From the NCBI RefSeq assembly GCF_032460525.1, contig NZ_CP135963.1:1674001-1738000 (forward strand): a stretch of 64,000 nt of DNA, given 5' to 3'. The translations under genes were made by a program, and so were the position numbers. This document shows, in pieces, positions 1 through 8,762 of the stretch. The DNA is from Geodermatophilus sp. DSM 44513 (GTDB taxonomy: Bacteria > Actinomycetota > Actinomycetes > Mycobacteriales > Geodermatophilaceae). The number at the start of each line of letters is the position of its first letter. Within the stretch, counting starts at the first letter, position 1. The notes under the pieces were generated by a model. The model ran no database searches. It was not told where the DNA came from and saw only the letters and a list, made by a program, of their open reading frames with translations.

Positions 1-962
1 GCGTCCGGCAGCGGCTCGGCCACCGGCGCCGGTCGCGGGTCGAAGGCCGCCACCGGCTCCTCGGACAGCACGTGCCGAGTGACCGTCATGGGCCCGATCC
101 GCCCCGCCCGGCGCTCGGGGACGGCCGAGGGGTCGATCGCGAGGTCCACGCACATCAGGTGCTCGACGAACTGCGGCGCCCGGCCGAGCAGCTCGCCGTC
201 GGGGGACACGGCCATCGAGTCGCCGTCGAACACGAGCTCGTCCTGGCCGCCGACCTGGTTGCAGTACACGACCGTGGCCCGGGCCTCGGCCGCGCGGCGG
301 CGCACCAGCGGCAGCCGCAGGTCGTCCTTGGCCCGCTCGTAGGGCGAGGCGTTGGGGGACAGGACGAGGTCCACGCCGGCCTGCCCGGCCACGCCGCACG
401 GCCCGCCCTCGACCCAGAGGTCCTCGCAGACGGTCAGGGCGACGTCCACCCCGTGCAGCCGGACGATCGGCAGCTCGGTGCCGGGCACGAAGTAGCGGGC
501 CTCGTCGAAGACGCCGTAGTTGGGCAGGTGCCGCTTGGCGTAGCGGACGACGACCTCGCCACCGTGCAGCAGGGCCGCGGCGTTGCGCGGCGCGCCGCGG
601 CGCGGGTTGGCATCGGCCGGGCGGTCGTCGTCCCCGGGCATCGACTCCACCGGCGCCGGGCCTGGGCCCTCGGTGTGCGCCAGGTAGCCGACGACGACGG
701 CGACGCCGCCCAGGCCGCGGGCGTCCAGGTCCGCGGCGAGGTCGACCAGCGCGGTCTCGCTGGCGCGGGCGAAGGACTCGCGCAACACGAGGTCCTCGGC
801 CGGGTAGCCGGTCAGCGTCATCTCGGGGAAGACGACGACGTGCGCGCCGGCACCCGCGGCGTCGGTGGTCCAGCGGGTCACCAGGGCGACGTTGCCGTCG
901 ATGTCGCCCACGCGGGTGTCGACCTGGGCCAGGGCCACTCGGAGCTGCACGGGTCCGGTCAC
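1..962 (-). CDS. nadE: Glutamine-dependent NAD+ synthetase, N-terminal part (runs off window)
   Basis: Makes NAD+ from nicotinate adenine dinucleotide, using ammonia released from glutamine by its N-terminal nitrilase-type domain. About 320 residues are visible, covering that amidase domain; the synthetase domain lies beyond base 1. The nitrilase triad is visible: Glu47 in FPEMTLTGYP, Lys143 in YAKRHLPNYG and Cys179 in LTVCEDLW. The GTG at 962 is taken as the start; a second in-frame GTG at 950 (VQLRVALAQVD) is possible, and the ATG at 970 reads into a stop. A Pro/Asp-rich stretch around residues 107-130 looks like a lineage insertion. It is divergent from glnA2. Family assignment is firm; the exact start is less so. 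Confidence 0.93.
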   Translation of the reverse strand, partial: MTGPVQLRVALAQVDTRVGDIDGNVALVTRWTTDAAGAGAHVVVFPEMTLTGYPAEDLVLRESFARASETALVDLAADLDARGLGGVAVVVGYLAHTEGPGPAPVESMPGDDDRPADANPRRGAPRNAAALLHGGEVVVRYAKRHLPNYGVFDEARYFVPGTELPIVRLHGVDVALTVCEDLWVEGGPCGVAGQAGVDLVLSPNASPYERAKDDLRLPLVRRRAAEARATVVYCNQVGGQDELVFDGDSMAVSPDGELLGRAPQFVEHLMCVDLAIDPSAVPERRAGRIGPMTVTRHVLSEEPVAAFDPRPAPVAEPLPD

Positions 963-1060
963 GCGTCCATCCTCGTCCGCGTCCCCGGCGAGGGGCCAGG
1001 GGGGGCGCGGCGCGGGTGGCCGGTGTGTCCTCGGCGCCGAGGGGGCAGGCTGGGCCCGAC

Positions 1061-1076
1061 GTCACCTCACGGAAAC
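1061..1076 (+). promoter_or_regulatory. Candidate single GlnR box upstream of glnA2
   Basis: GTCAC, six bases, then GAAAC matches the two-part actinobacterial GlnR consensus (gTnAc-n6-GaAAc). It ends 23 bases before the glnA2 ATG, which is unusually close for activation, and no second box pair follows. It may be chance. Confidence 0.35.
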
Positions 1077-1099
1077 GACTGGACGCGATCATGGCGAGC

Positions 1100-2440
1100 A
1101 TGGACCGACAGCAGGAGTTCGTCCTGCGCACCCTGGAGGAACGCGACATCCGCTTCGTGCGGCTGTGGTTCACCGACGTCTCGGGCTACCTCAAGGCCGT
1201 GGCCGTGGCGCCGGCGGAGATCGAGGCGGCCTTCGCCGAGGGCATCGGCTTCGACGGCTCGGCGATCGAGGGCTTCGCCCGCGTCTACGAGTCCGACATG
1301 CTGGCCAAGCCCGACCCGGGCACCTTCCAGGTGATGCCCGGGGCCAAGGGGCAGCCCAGCGACACCGCCCGCATGTTCTGCGACCTCACGCTGCCCGACG
1401 GGTCGCCGTCCTGGGCCGACCCGCGGCACGTGCTGCGCCGGGCGCTGTCCAAGGCCGCGGAGATGGGCTTCACCTTCTACACCCACCCCGAGGTCGAGTT
1501 CTTCCTGCTCAAGGACCTGCCCACCGACGGCCGCGCGCCCGAGCCGGCCGACAACGGCGGCTACTTCGACCTGTCCACCCACAACGTCGCCCACGACTTC
1601 CGCCGCGAGGCGGTCTTCGCGCTGGAGGCGATGGGCATCTCGGTGGAGTTCAGCCACCACGAGGTCGCGCCCGGCCAGCAGGAGATCGACCTGCGCTACG
1701 CCGACGCGCTGTCGATGGCCGACAACATCATGACGCTGCGGCACGTCGTCCGGGAGGTGGCGCTGGCCCAGGGCGTGCACGCGACGTTCATGCCCAAGCC
1801 GTTCACCGACCTGGCCGGCTCGGCGATGCACACCCACCTGTCGCTGTTCGAGGGCGACGGCAACGCCTTCTCCGACCCGGCCGACCCGATGCGCCTGTCG
1901 ACCACCGGCAGGCAGTTCATCGCCGGGCTGCTCACCCACGCCAAGGAGTACACGGCCGTCACCAACCAGACGGTGAACTCCTACCGGCGCCTGCTGGCCG
2001 GCACCGAGGCGCCGACGGCGGCGACCTGGGGCCGGGCCAACCGCTCGGCGCTGGTGCGGCTGCCGTCCTACAAGCCCAACAAGGGCCAGTCCGCGCGGGT
2101 GGAGGTCCGCTCCCCGGACTCCGCGTGCAACCCCTACCTGACCTTCGCCATCCTGCTGGCCGCCGGGCTGCGGGGCATCGAGAAGGGCTACGAGCTGCCC
2201 CCCGAGGCCGAGGACGACGTCTGGTCGCTCACCGACACCGAGCGGCGCGCCGCCGGCTACGAGGACCTGCCGGTGTCCCTCGGCGAGGCGCTCACCGCGA
2301 TGCAGGGCAGCGAGCTGGTCGCCGAGACCCTCGGCGAGCACGTGTTCGAGTTCTTCCTGCGCAACAAGTGGGCGGAGTGGAACGCCTACCGGCAGAACGT
2401 CACCCCGTGGGAGCTCACCCGCTACCTCCCCGGCCTCTGA
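1100..2440 (+). CDS. glnA2: Glutamine synthetase family protein, GlnA2 type
   Basis: Member of the glutamine synthetase family, 446 residues from the chosen ATG. It matches mycobacterial GlnA2 almost throughout as I recall it: it begins MDRQQEFVLRTLEERDIRF and keeps GFDGSAIEGFARVYESD, the metal-binding FSHHEVAPGQQEIDLR region, and EVRSPDSACNPYLTFA. ATGs at 1091 and 1100 are both in frame; 1100 is chosen because it reproduces the family N-terminus. In place of the NLYDLPPEE-type adenylylation loop of GlnA1 enzymes it has YELPPEAEDDVWSL, and GlnA2 enzymes are not generally regarded as adenylylated. A GlnR-like half box lies just upstream. In related actinomycetes GlnA2-type enzymes act in glutamine or gamma-glutamylpolyamine metabolism; the substrate here is not provable from sequence. 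Confidence 0.92.
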   Translation: MDRQQEFVLRTLEERDIRFVRLWFTDVSGYLKAVAVAPAEIEAAFAEGIGFDGSAIEGFARVYESDMLAKPDPGTFQVMPGAKGQPSDTARMFCDLTLPDGSPSWADPRHVLRRALSKAAEMGFTFYTHPEVEFFLLKDLPTDGRAPEPADNGGYFDLSTHNVAHDFRREAVFALEAMGISVEFSHHEVAPGQQEIDLRYADALSMADNIMTLRHVVREVALAQGVHATFMPKPFTDLAGSAMHTHLSLFEGDGNAFSDPADPMRLSTTGRQFIAGLLTHAKEYTAVTNQTVNSYRRLLAGTEAPTAATWGRANRSALVRLPSYKPNKGQSARVEVRSPDSACNPYLTFAILLAAGLRGIEKGYELPPEAEDDVWSLTDTERRAAGYEDLPVSLGEALTAMQGSELVAETLGEHVFEFFLRNKWAEWNAYRQNVTPWELTRYLPGL

Positions 2441-2554
2441 AGGAGGACCCCCTCGCCCCCCACGACGTGCTCCGTGGAAGGACCCCGTCCTCCTCACCAC
2501 TCGCGAGCTCGCGGCGAGCCTCGGGACGGGGCCGCCCTGCGAGGGGGCCGTTCC
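2441..2554 (+). repeat. Stop-codon-associated palindromic element, composite (nested) copy
   Basis: Begins directly after the glnA2 TGA. The outer left part (2441-2477) starts AGGAGGACCCCCTCGC and the outer right part (2534-2554) ends GCGAGGGGGCCGTTCC. Between them, 2478-2533 is itself a complete element running from AAGGACCCCGTCC to GGACGGGGCC around a CTCGCGAGCTCGCGG core. Removing the inner copy restores a good match to the single copies elsewhere in the window (for example 36154-36213). Ends form imperfect inverted repeats, GGAAGGACCCCCT type against AGGGGGCCGTTCC. Confidence 0.75.
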
Positions 2555-2568
2555 ATAAGCTCACCTCC

Positions 2569-3309
2569 GTGGCCCGCCTGCTCGTCGTCGTCCCCTCCGA
2601 GACCGACCCGCCCGCCCGGCTGGGCGGCTGGCTGGTGGACGCCGGGCTGACGCTCGACGAGCGGCACCTGGGCACCGGCGACCCGCTCCCGGAGACGCTG
2701 GACGGCGTCGACGGGCTGCTGGTCCTGGGCGGGCCGCAGTCGGCGATGGACGACGAGGCGACCAGCCCCGAGCTGACCGGCGTCCGCCGGCTGCTGGGTC
2801 AGGCGCTGGCGGCCGACGTCCCGACCCTGGCCGTGTGCCTGGGCGCCCAGCTGCTGGCCGAGGTCGGCGGCGGCCGGGTGCGCACGGGCGTGGACGGGCC
2901 GGAGGTCGGGGCGACCCTGGTCGCGAAGCGGGACGCCGCGGACGCCGACCCGCTGTTCGCCCCGCTGCCGATGACCCCCGACGTCATCCAGTTCCACCAC
3001 GACGAGATCGCCGAGCTGCCGCGCGGGGCCACCCTGCTCGCCAGCAGCCCCGCCTACCCGCACCAGGCCTTCCGCGTCGGCCGGCACGTCTACGGCGTGC
3101 AGTTCCACATCGAGACGACACCCGAGGTCGTCGAGGAGTGGGCCACCCGCGACACCGTCGGCGTGGCCGCCAGCGGGCTGGACCGGGCCACGGTCGTCGC
3201 CCGGTCCACGGCCGTGCACCCCGACCTCGAGGAGGTGTGGGCGCCGTTCGCCGCCCGCTTCGCCGACCTCGTCCGCAGCCGCGACCGCTCAGGGGCGGCC
3301 ACACCGTGA
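2569..3309 (+). CDS. Class I glutamine amidotransferase domain protein
   Basis: 246 residues forming a stand-alone class I (triad) glutamine amidotransferase. The nucleophile motif LAVCLGAQLLAEVGGG supplies the Cys, GVQFHIETTPEVVEEW supplies the His, and the Glu follows two residues later, so the triad appears complete. Proteins of this type often annotate as GMP-synthase-like amidotransferases; the acceptor substrate is unknown. The GTG at 2569 is the first good start after the palindromic element. Its stop overlaps the glnE start (GTGA at 3306-3309), so the two genes are probably co-translated. Position between glnA2 and glnE fits a role in glutamine handling, which is inference. Confidence 0.85.
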   Translation: MARLLVVVPSETDPPARLGGWLVDAGLTLDERHLGTGDPLPETLDGVDGLLVLGGPQSAMDDEATSPELTGVRRLLGQALAADVPTLAVCLGAQLLAEVGGGRVRTGVDGPEVGATLVAKRDAADADPLFAPLPMTPDVIQFHHDEIAELPRGATLLASSPAYPHQAFRVGRHVYGVQFHIETTPEVVEEWATRDTVGVAASGLDRATVVARSTAVHPDLEEVWAPFAARFADLVRSRDRSGAATP

Positions 3310-6300
3310 CGGCCGGCGCACCGGAGGTCCCCCGGCGGGCCGTCGTCCGGCTGGTGCGCTTCGGTTTCGGCGACGGCGAGCGGGCCGCCCGCCTGCTGTC
3401 CGACCCCGCGATGGGGCTGTGGGACCTCGAGCGCAACGAGCCGGCCGACCCCGAGGCCGGGCCCGTCGTGGCGGCCGTGGCGCGCACCGGCGACCCGGAC
3501 CTCGCCGTCCGGTCGCTGCGCCGGCTGGTGGAGGCGCTGGACGCCGAGGACCCCACCGGCGGCGCGGCGGCCGCCCTGCTCGCAAGGCTGCGCGGCTCGG
3601 CGCTGCTGCGCTCCCGGCTGCTCGCCGTGCTGGGCGCCAGCTCCGGCCTGGCCGACCACCTGGCCGCCCACCCCGGCGACTGGGCCGTGCTCGACGACGA
3701 CGACGGCCGCGGCCCCGCGCGGCCCACCCCGCAGGCGCTGCAGCGGCAGATGCTCACCGCCGTCGGCGCCGACCCCGACGACCCCCCGTGGGGCGTGCGG
3801 CTGGGCCGGGCCGCACCGGACGCCGACCCGCAGCGGGTCGCCGGCCTGCGGCTGGCCTACCGCCGGGCCGTCCTGTCCCTCGCCGGCCGGGACCTCGCCG
3901 AGGGCCTGCCCGCCGAGGACGTCGCCGCCGAGCTCGCCGACGTCGCCGCCGCGGTGCTCACCGCGGGCCTGGCCGTGGCGGTCGCCGAGCAGCCCGCCGA
4001 CGCGCCCGCCTGCCGGCTGGCCGTCATCGGGCTGGGCAAGTGCGGCGGCCGGGAGCTCAACTACGTCAGCGACGTCGACGTGGTCTTCGTCGCCGAGCCG
4101 GTCGACCCCGGGGACGCCGAGGCGGCGCCGGCGCTCCGGAGCGCCACCCGGGTCGCCGCCGCGCTCATGCGGGTGTGCCGCGAGGCGGCCTGGGAGGTCG
4201 ACGCGGCGCTGCGCCCGGAGGGCAAGGCCGGCGCGCTGGTCCGCACCCTGTCCGGGCACGCCGCCTACTACGCGCAGTGGGCCAGCACCTGGGAGTTCCA
4301 GGCGCTGCTGAAGATGCGCCCGGTGGCCGGGGACCCCGACCTCGGCCGGGCCTACGTCGAGGAGCTGTTCCCGCTGGTCTGGCAGGCCGGGGAGCGGCCC
4401 GGTTTCGTCGCCGAGGTGCAGGCGATGCGCCGACGGGTGCTGGAGAACATCCCGCCCGCCCAGGCCGAGCGCGAGCTGAAGCTCGGCCGCGGCGGGCTGC
4501 GCGACGTGGAGTTCGCCGTCCAGCTGCTGCAGCTGGTGCACGGGCGGGTCGACGGGCGGCTGCGGGTGGGCGGCACCCTGCCCGCGCTGGCGGCGCTGCG
4601 GGCCGGCGGCTACGTCGGCCGCGACGACGCCGACACCCTCATCGCCTCCTACCGCTTCCTGCGCACCGTGGAGCACCGGCTGCAGCTGCTCCGGCTGCGC
4701 CGCACCCACCTGCTGCCCACCGACGACGCCCAGCTGCGCTGGCTGGCCCGCTCGCTGGGCTACAAGCCCGACCACCGGGGGGACGCCGTCGCCGTCCTGG
4801 ACGCCGAGCTGTCGCTGCACACCCGCGAGGTGCGCCGGCTGCACGAGAAGCTCTTCTACCGGCCGCTGCTGTCGGCGGTGGCCAAGGTGCCGCCGGAGGC
4901 CGCGCAGCTGGGCTCCAAGGCCGCCGGTGACTGGCTGCGCGCGCTGGGCTTCGCCGACCCCGACGGCGCGCTGCGGCACATGGCCGCGCTCACCGGCGGG
5001 GTGTCCCGCTCGGCGTCGATGCAGAAGTACCTGCTGCCGGTGGTGCTGCAGACCCTCGCCGACTGCGCGGACCCCGACGCCGGCCTGCTGGCCTACCGCT
5101 CCGTCAGCGAGGCCCTCGGCGGCAACCAGTGGTACCTGCGGCTGCTGCGCGACGAGGGCCAGGTCGCCGAGCGACTGGCCCAGCTGCTGGGCTCCAGCCA
5201 GTACCTCACCGCGCTGCTCACCCGCACGCCCGAGGCGCTGCGGATCCTCGCCGACGACGACGAGCTGCGCCCGCGCACCGCCGAGGCGCTGACCCGGGCC
5301 TGGCGGCAGGCCGCCGGGCGGGCCGCGGACCCCACCGCCGGCATCCGGGTGCTGCGCGGGCTGCGCCGCTCCGAGCTGCTGCGGGTGGCAGCCGCGGACC
5401 TGCTCGGCATGCTGGACGTCGCACAGGTCGGCCGGGCACTCACCGACATCGCCGTCGCCGTGCTGCAGGTCGGCCTGGACGTCGCCGTGCGGGCGCACGC
5501 CGCCGCGGCCGGCACCACGCCGCAGGAGCTGCCCACCGACGTCGCCGTCATCGGCATGGGCCGCCTGGGTGGCGGGGAGATGGGCTACGGCTCGGACGCC
5601 GACGTGCTGTTCGTGCACCGGCCGCGGCCGGGCGCGGAGGAGGGCCGGGCCACGGCGGCGGCCAACGCGGTCGCGCACACGCTGCGCCGGCTGCTCGCCG
5701 AGCCGGCGCCGGACCCGGCCTTCGCCATCGACGCCGACCTGCGACCGGAGGGCCGCCAGGGCGCGCTGGTGCGCAGCCTGGACTCCTACCGGGAGTACTA
5801 CGAGCGCTGGATGTCGGTGTGGGAGTGCCAGGCGCTGCTGCGCGCCGTGCCGGTGGCCGGCGACGAGGCCCTGGGGACGGCGTTCACCGAGCTGGTCGAC
5901 CCGATCCGCCACCCGGCCGCGGGGCTCACGCCCGAGCAGGTCGCCGAGATCCGCCGGATCAAGGCGCGGGTCGAGCGCGAGCGGCTGCCCCGGGGCGCGG
6001 ACCCGACGACGCACACCAAGCTCGGCCGCGGGGGGCTGGCCGACGTCGAGTGGACCGTGCAGCTGCTGCAGCTGCAGCACGCCGCCGGGACACCCGCGCT
6101 GCAGGTGACCTCCACCGTCGCGGCCCTGCACGCGCTGCGCGAGGCGGGGCTGGTCGACGCCGAGCAGGCCGAGACCCTGCAGCGGGCGTGGGAGCTGGCC
6201 AGCCGGGCCCGCAACGCGGTGTTCCTGGTGCGCGGGCGGCCCAGTGACCAGCTGCCCCGCCCGGGCGTGGAGCTGGCCGGCGTGGCGCGGGCCAGCGGCT

Positions 6301-6413
6301 ACGGCCCGGACGCCGAGCCCGGGCAGTTCCTCGACGACTACCGGCGGGCCACCCGCCAGGCGCGCGCCGTGGTCGAGGAGGTCTTCTACGGCCAGCCGCC
6401 GGCCGGGTCCTGA
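3306..6413 (+). CDS. glnE: Glutamine synthetase adenylyltransferase/deadenylase
   Basis: Bifunctional nucleotidyltransferase that adds AMP to, and removes it from, a tyrosine of GlnA1-type glutamine synthetase. 1035 residues, normal for the family. Two nucleotidyltransferase cores are present, as expected: GKCGGRELNYVSDVDVVF near residue 243 (deadenylylating half) and GMGRLGGGEMGYGSDADVLF near residue 749 (adenylylating half). Each is followed by a KLGRGGLRDVEFAVQLLQL-type helical motif, repeated as KLGRGGLADVEWTVQLLQL. The GTG start overlaps the preceding stop by four bases. Its likely target is the glnA1 product (20035-21468), which has the matching LYELPPEE tyrosine loop. Confidence 0.96.
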   Translation: MTAGAPEVPRRAVVRLVRFGFGDGERAARLLSDPAMGLWDLERNEPADPEAGPVVAAVARTGDPDLAVRSLRRLVEALDAEDPTGGAAAALLARLRGSALLRSRLLAVLGASSGLADHLAAHPGDWAVLDDDDGRGPARPTPQALQRQMLTAVGADPDDPPWGVRLGRAAPDADPQRVAGLRLAYRRAVLSLAGRDLAEGLPAEDVAAELADVAAAVLTAGLAVAVAEQPADAPACRLAVIGLGKCGGRELNYVSDVDVVFVAEPVDPGDAEAAPALRSATRVAAALMRVCREAAWEVDAALRPEGKAGALVRTLSGHAAYYAQWASTWEFQALLKMRPVAGDPDLGRAYVEELFPLVWQAGERPGFVAEVQAMRRRVLENIPPAQAERELKLGRGGLRDVEFAVQLLQLVHGRVDGRLRVGGTLPALAALRAGGYVGRDDADTLIASYRFLRTVEHRLQLLRLRRTHLLPTDDAQLRWLARSLGYKPDHRGDAVAVLDAELSLHTREVRRLHEKLFYRPLLSAVAKVPPEAAQLGSKAAGDWLRALGFADPDGALRHMAALTGGVSRSASMQKYLLPVVLQTLADCADPDAGLLAYRSVSEALGGNQWYLRLLRDEGQVAERLAQLLGSSQYLTALLTRTPEALRILADDDELRPRTAEALTRAWRQAAGRAADPTAGIRVLRGLRRSELLRVAAADLLGMLDVAQVGRALTDIAVAVLQVGLDVAVRAHAAAAGTTPQELPTDVAVIGMGRLGGGEMGYGSDADVLFVHRPRPGAEEGRATAAANAVAHTLRRLLAEPAPDPAFAIDADLRPEGRQGALVRSLDSYREYYERWMSVWECQALLRAVPVAGDEALGTAFTELVDPIRHPAAGLTPEQVAEIRRIKARVERERLPRGADPTTHTKLGRGGLADVEWTVQLLQLQHAAGTPALQVTSTVAALHALREAGLVDAEQAETLQRAWELASRARNAVFLVRGRPSDQLPRPGVELAGVARASGYGPDAEPGQFLDDYRRATRQARAVVEEVFYGQPPAGS

Positions 6414-6457
6414 GCGCGGTGGGTGTGCCGGGCGCCCCGGCAGGGCAGGAGGAGGGG

Positions 6458-6769
6458 GTGTCCCAGCCCGCGCCCGACGACCAGGTCCCGAACGACGCCC
6501 CGCTGCGGCCCGGCGGGGCCACCATCACCCCCTACCGGGACGGACCGCTGATCGTCCGCGGCGACTTCCGGCTGGTCGACCAGGACGGCGGGGAGATCGA
6601 CCCCGGCCGGGAGACCGTGGCGCTGTGCCGGTGCGGCAAGTCCGGCATCAAGCCGTTCTGCGACGGCTCGCACAAGCGGGCCGGGTGGTCCGCGCCCAGC
6701 GCCCCCAGCCGCCCCCGCCCGGCCGCACAGATCCGCCCCGACGCCGGCCCGGGGGACGACACCCGCTGA
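6458..6769 (+). CDS. CDGSH-type iron-sulfur domain protein
   Basis: About 103 residues with one CDGSH signature, CRCGKSGIKPFCDGSHK, which binds a 2Fe-2S cluster through three Cys and one His. Bacterial members are small soluble redox or cluster-transfer proteins of mostly unknown partner. An AGGAGG ribosome-binding site at 6447-6452 lies five bases ahead of the GTG at 6458; the earlier in-frame GTG at 6419 has no such site, so 6458 is used. It converges with the haem-oxygenase-fold gene at 6894-7904; in other actinomycetes CDGSH proteins and these enzymes are often neighbours (recollection, not checked). Confidence 0.9.
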   Translation: MSQPAPDDQVPNDAPLRPGGATITPYRDGPLIVRGDFRLVDQDGGEIDPGRETVALCRCGKSGIKPFCDGSHKRAGWSAPSAPSRPRPAAQIRPDAGPGDDTR

Positions 6770-6893
6770 GCTCTGGGCCGGCTCCGAGGAGATGGGGCCG
6801 GCCCCGCGTCTCGTGCACACACCGCTGCCGCGCGACCGTCCCGTTCGCGGTGGGTGCACGAACGGTCCACCGGACGGGGTGCGAGCCCTCGCC

Positions 6894-7904
6894 TCAGGCG
6901 GCGAGGGCCACCCGCCCGCGCAGGCCCGAGCGGCCGGCCTCCCACTCGCCGAGCAGGTGCCGGGCGGCCAGGCCGTCCATCGCCAGCGAGCAGGCGGCGC
7001 CGAACAGCACGTCGGCGGCCAGCTGCGGCTCACCGGTGACCAGTGAGCCGCACATGTCCACCGCGGCGATCTGCTCGTGGACGGCGTCGGCCTCCACGTG
7101 CTCGTCGTAGAACACCGTCGTCGGCCCGCCGTAGCCCAGCCGGCGCAGGCCCGAGGAGTAGCGGCGGGACGGCTCGGAGGAGGTCATCTCCACGCAGGCC
7201 AGGTGTCCGAGCGCCGCACCCCGCCACCGCCGGTGCAGGCCGAACAGCGACATGGTGTTGACCGAGGCGAACGCCACGGCGGGGGCATCGTCCCACAGCG
7301 CGCCGTAGCCGGCGTCCAGGTCGAGGTCGCGCATCATGCCGGCGAACAGCTCGCTGTGCATGCGCTCGGCCGAGCCGCCGCCGTACTCGTCGGCCTGGAT
7401 CTCCACCATCGCCGCCTTGGTGCGCCCGGACAGCCGGGGCAGCGCGAAGGTGTGCGGGTCGGCCTCCTTGAGGTGGTACACCGAGCGCAGGGTCAGGAAC
7501 TCCCGCCACTGCTCCAGCGAGCCGCTGCGGGCCATGTACCGCGACAGCGAGGGGCCGTCGTCGGCCGCGATGAGGGTGCCGAGCTGCTGGTCGACCGGCT
7601 CACCGGTCACCTCCGGCTCGCCGACCAGCGCGCGCAACCCGGCGGTGTGCGCCCGCTCCAGGTGCGCGCGCACCCGCAGCAGCTCGGGGTCCCACTCCCA
7701 GGTCTCGTCGACACCGTCGAAACCGCGGTAGTGCAGCTCGTAGCAGACCGCGAGGGCCAGCTGGAGGTCCTCGTCGAGCAGCGGGTCGGTGGCGGCGGCC
7801 GCCGTCCGCTCCGCGAGCTCGGCGGTCGCGGGGGACAGGGTGCCGGTGGCGAGGTCGTCGCACAGGGCGCGGGTCAGCGGACCCCTGGGCTCAGGCAGGC
7901 GCAT
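6894..7904 (-). CDS. Iron-containing redox enzyme family protein (haem-oxygenase-like fold)
   Basis: 336 residues, mainly helical, resembling the iron-containing redox enzyme family of the haem-oxygenase-like superfamily, some members of which are non-haem di-iron oxidases. Candidate metal ligands are the acidic and His residues in AMVEIQADEYGGGSAERMHSE, cited here in part as EIQADEY and RMHSE, plus FYDEHVEADAVHEQI. There is no signal peptide or membrane segment. The ATG at 7904 is preferred over that at 7916 because GGGGAT lies just upstream of it. Substrate unknown. It converges with the CDGSH gene, a possible electron donor, which is inference. Confidence 0.75.
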   Translation of the reverse strand: MRLPEPRGPLTRALCDDLATGTLSPATAELAERTAAAATDPLLDEDLQLALAVCYELHYRGFDGVDETWEWDPELLRVRAHLERAHTAGLRALVGEPEVTGEPVDQQLGTLIAADDGPSLSRYMARSGSLEQWREFLTLRSVYHLKEADPHTFALPRLSGRTKAAMVEIQADEYGGGSAERMHSELFAGMMRDLDLDAGYGALWDDAPAVAFASVNTMSLFGLHRRWRGAALGHLACVEMTSSEPSRRYSSGLRRLGYGGPTTVFYDEHVEADAVHEQIAAVDMCGSLVTGEPQLAADVLFGAACSLAMDGLAARHLLGEWEAGRSGLRGRVALAA

Positions 7905-8092
7905 GGAGATCCCCATGCCCAGGACCGCGGCCGTCGATGCACGTCGGCGGTGTGGTGTGCACCCACGGGTGGGGGGATCCACCGGCCGCCACGTGACGAT
8001 CCGGTTGCGACGGGCGCCGGCGGGTTCGGGACGGCGCCGTCCTGGGCAGGGCAGACGGAGCCCGCCGACCCCCACCGGGAGGACGTCGTCCC

Positions 8093-8683
8093 GTGCGCGC
8101 CCTGACCCTCGCCGCTGCCGTCCCGCTGCTCGCGCTGACCGCCTGTGCCTCCCCGGTCACGGGGTCCGCCTCACCGGCGAGCGCCGCCGACCGGGTGCAG
8201 CCGGCCGTCCCGGTGACCGTCCCCGGTGCTGCCGACCCGGAGGCGGACGCCGGCCGGTGCACCTCCGACGCCGGCTACACGGTGTCCTTCCCGGCCGACT
8301 GGGCGACCAACGCCGCCGGCGTGCTGCCCGCGTGCAGCTGGTTCGGCCCCGGCGAGGAGGTCGTCGTCCCCGAGGCCTCCGACGTGCGCACCGCCCCCGT
8401 CACGCTGCGGGTCGTCGACGGACCCCTGGCCCAGGCGGCCCCGGTGTACCCCGACGAGGTCGCCCGCACCACGACGGAGGTGGGTGGCCGCCCGGCGGTG
8501 CGCACCGAGCAGGTGACCACGGTGGGCCTGTACCCCGCGGGCACCCGCATCACGAGCTGGGCCGTGGACCTGGGCGGCCGCACCCTGCTCGCCGACGCCG
8601 TGGAGCTGCCCGGTGGGGACCACCGCCGCGCGGTCGCCGTGCTCGACGCGATGGTGGGGGAGCTGCGCACCACCACCGTGTGA
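8093..8683 (+). CDS. Putative lipoprotein of unknown function
   Basis: 196 residues with a lipoprotein signal peptide: MRALTLAAAVPLLALTAC, where LTAC is the lipobox and Cys18 the predicted lipidation site. A low-complexity linker (residues 19-50) is followed by a domain with TVSFPADWATN, resembling the start of LpqN/LpqT-like or PsbP-like surface domains found in actinobacteria. GGGAGGA at 8077-8083 is a good ribosome-binding site for the GTG. It precedes the hydroxylase operon on the same strand by 79 bases but there is no evidence of joint function. Exported and membrane-anchored is likely; the role is unknown. Confidence 0.8.
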   Translation: MRALTLAAAVPLLALTACASPVTGSASPASAADRVQPAVPVTVPGAADPEADAGRCTSDAGYTVSFPADWATNAAGVLPACSWFGPGEEVVVPEASDVRTAPVTLRVVDGPLAQAAPVYPDEVARTTTEVGGRPAVRTEQVTTVGLYPAGTRITSWAVDLGGRTLLADAVELPGGDHRRAVAVLDAMVGELRTTTV

Positions 8684-8762
8684 GCGGGCGACGCGCCGTC
8701 GCCCGATCGTCACGTCCCTCGTGCAGAGTGCTCGGCAGACCGAGCGGACGAGGGGACCGGGC

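Noticed and set aside
2478..2533. Stop-adjacent palindromes as simple intrinsic terminators of each gene
   Set aside because: They may terminate, but shared sequence across the arms, loop and core, both orientations and nested copies go beyond what independent terminators would show; ordinary terminators in the window (16121, 30760, 45582) are unrelated in sequence.
3090..6131. Kilobase-long open frames on the strand opposite glnE, and others opposite leuS, qcrB, asnB and the 59-63 kb genes
   Set aside because: Typical antisense frames of GC-rich coding DNA: Arg/Ala/Gly/Pro-rich, no domains, and they mirror the third-base GC of the real genes.
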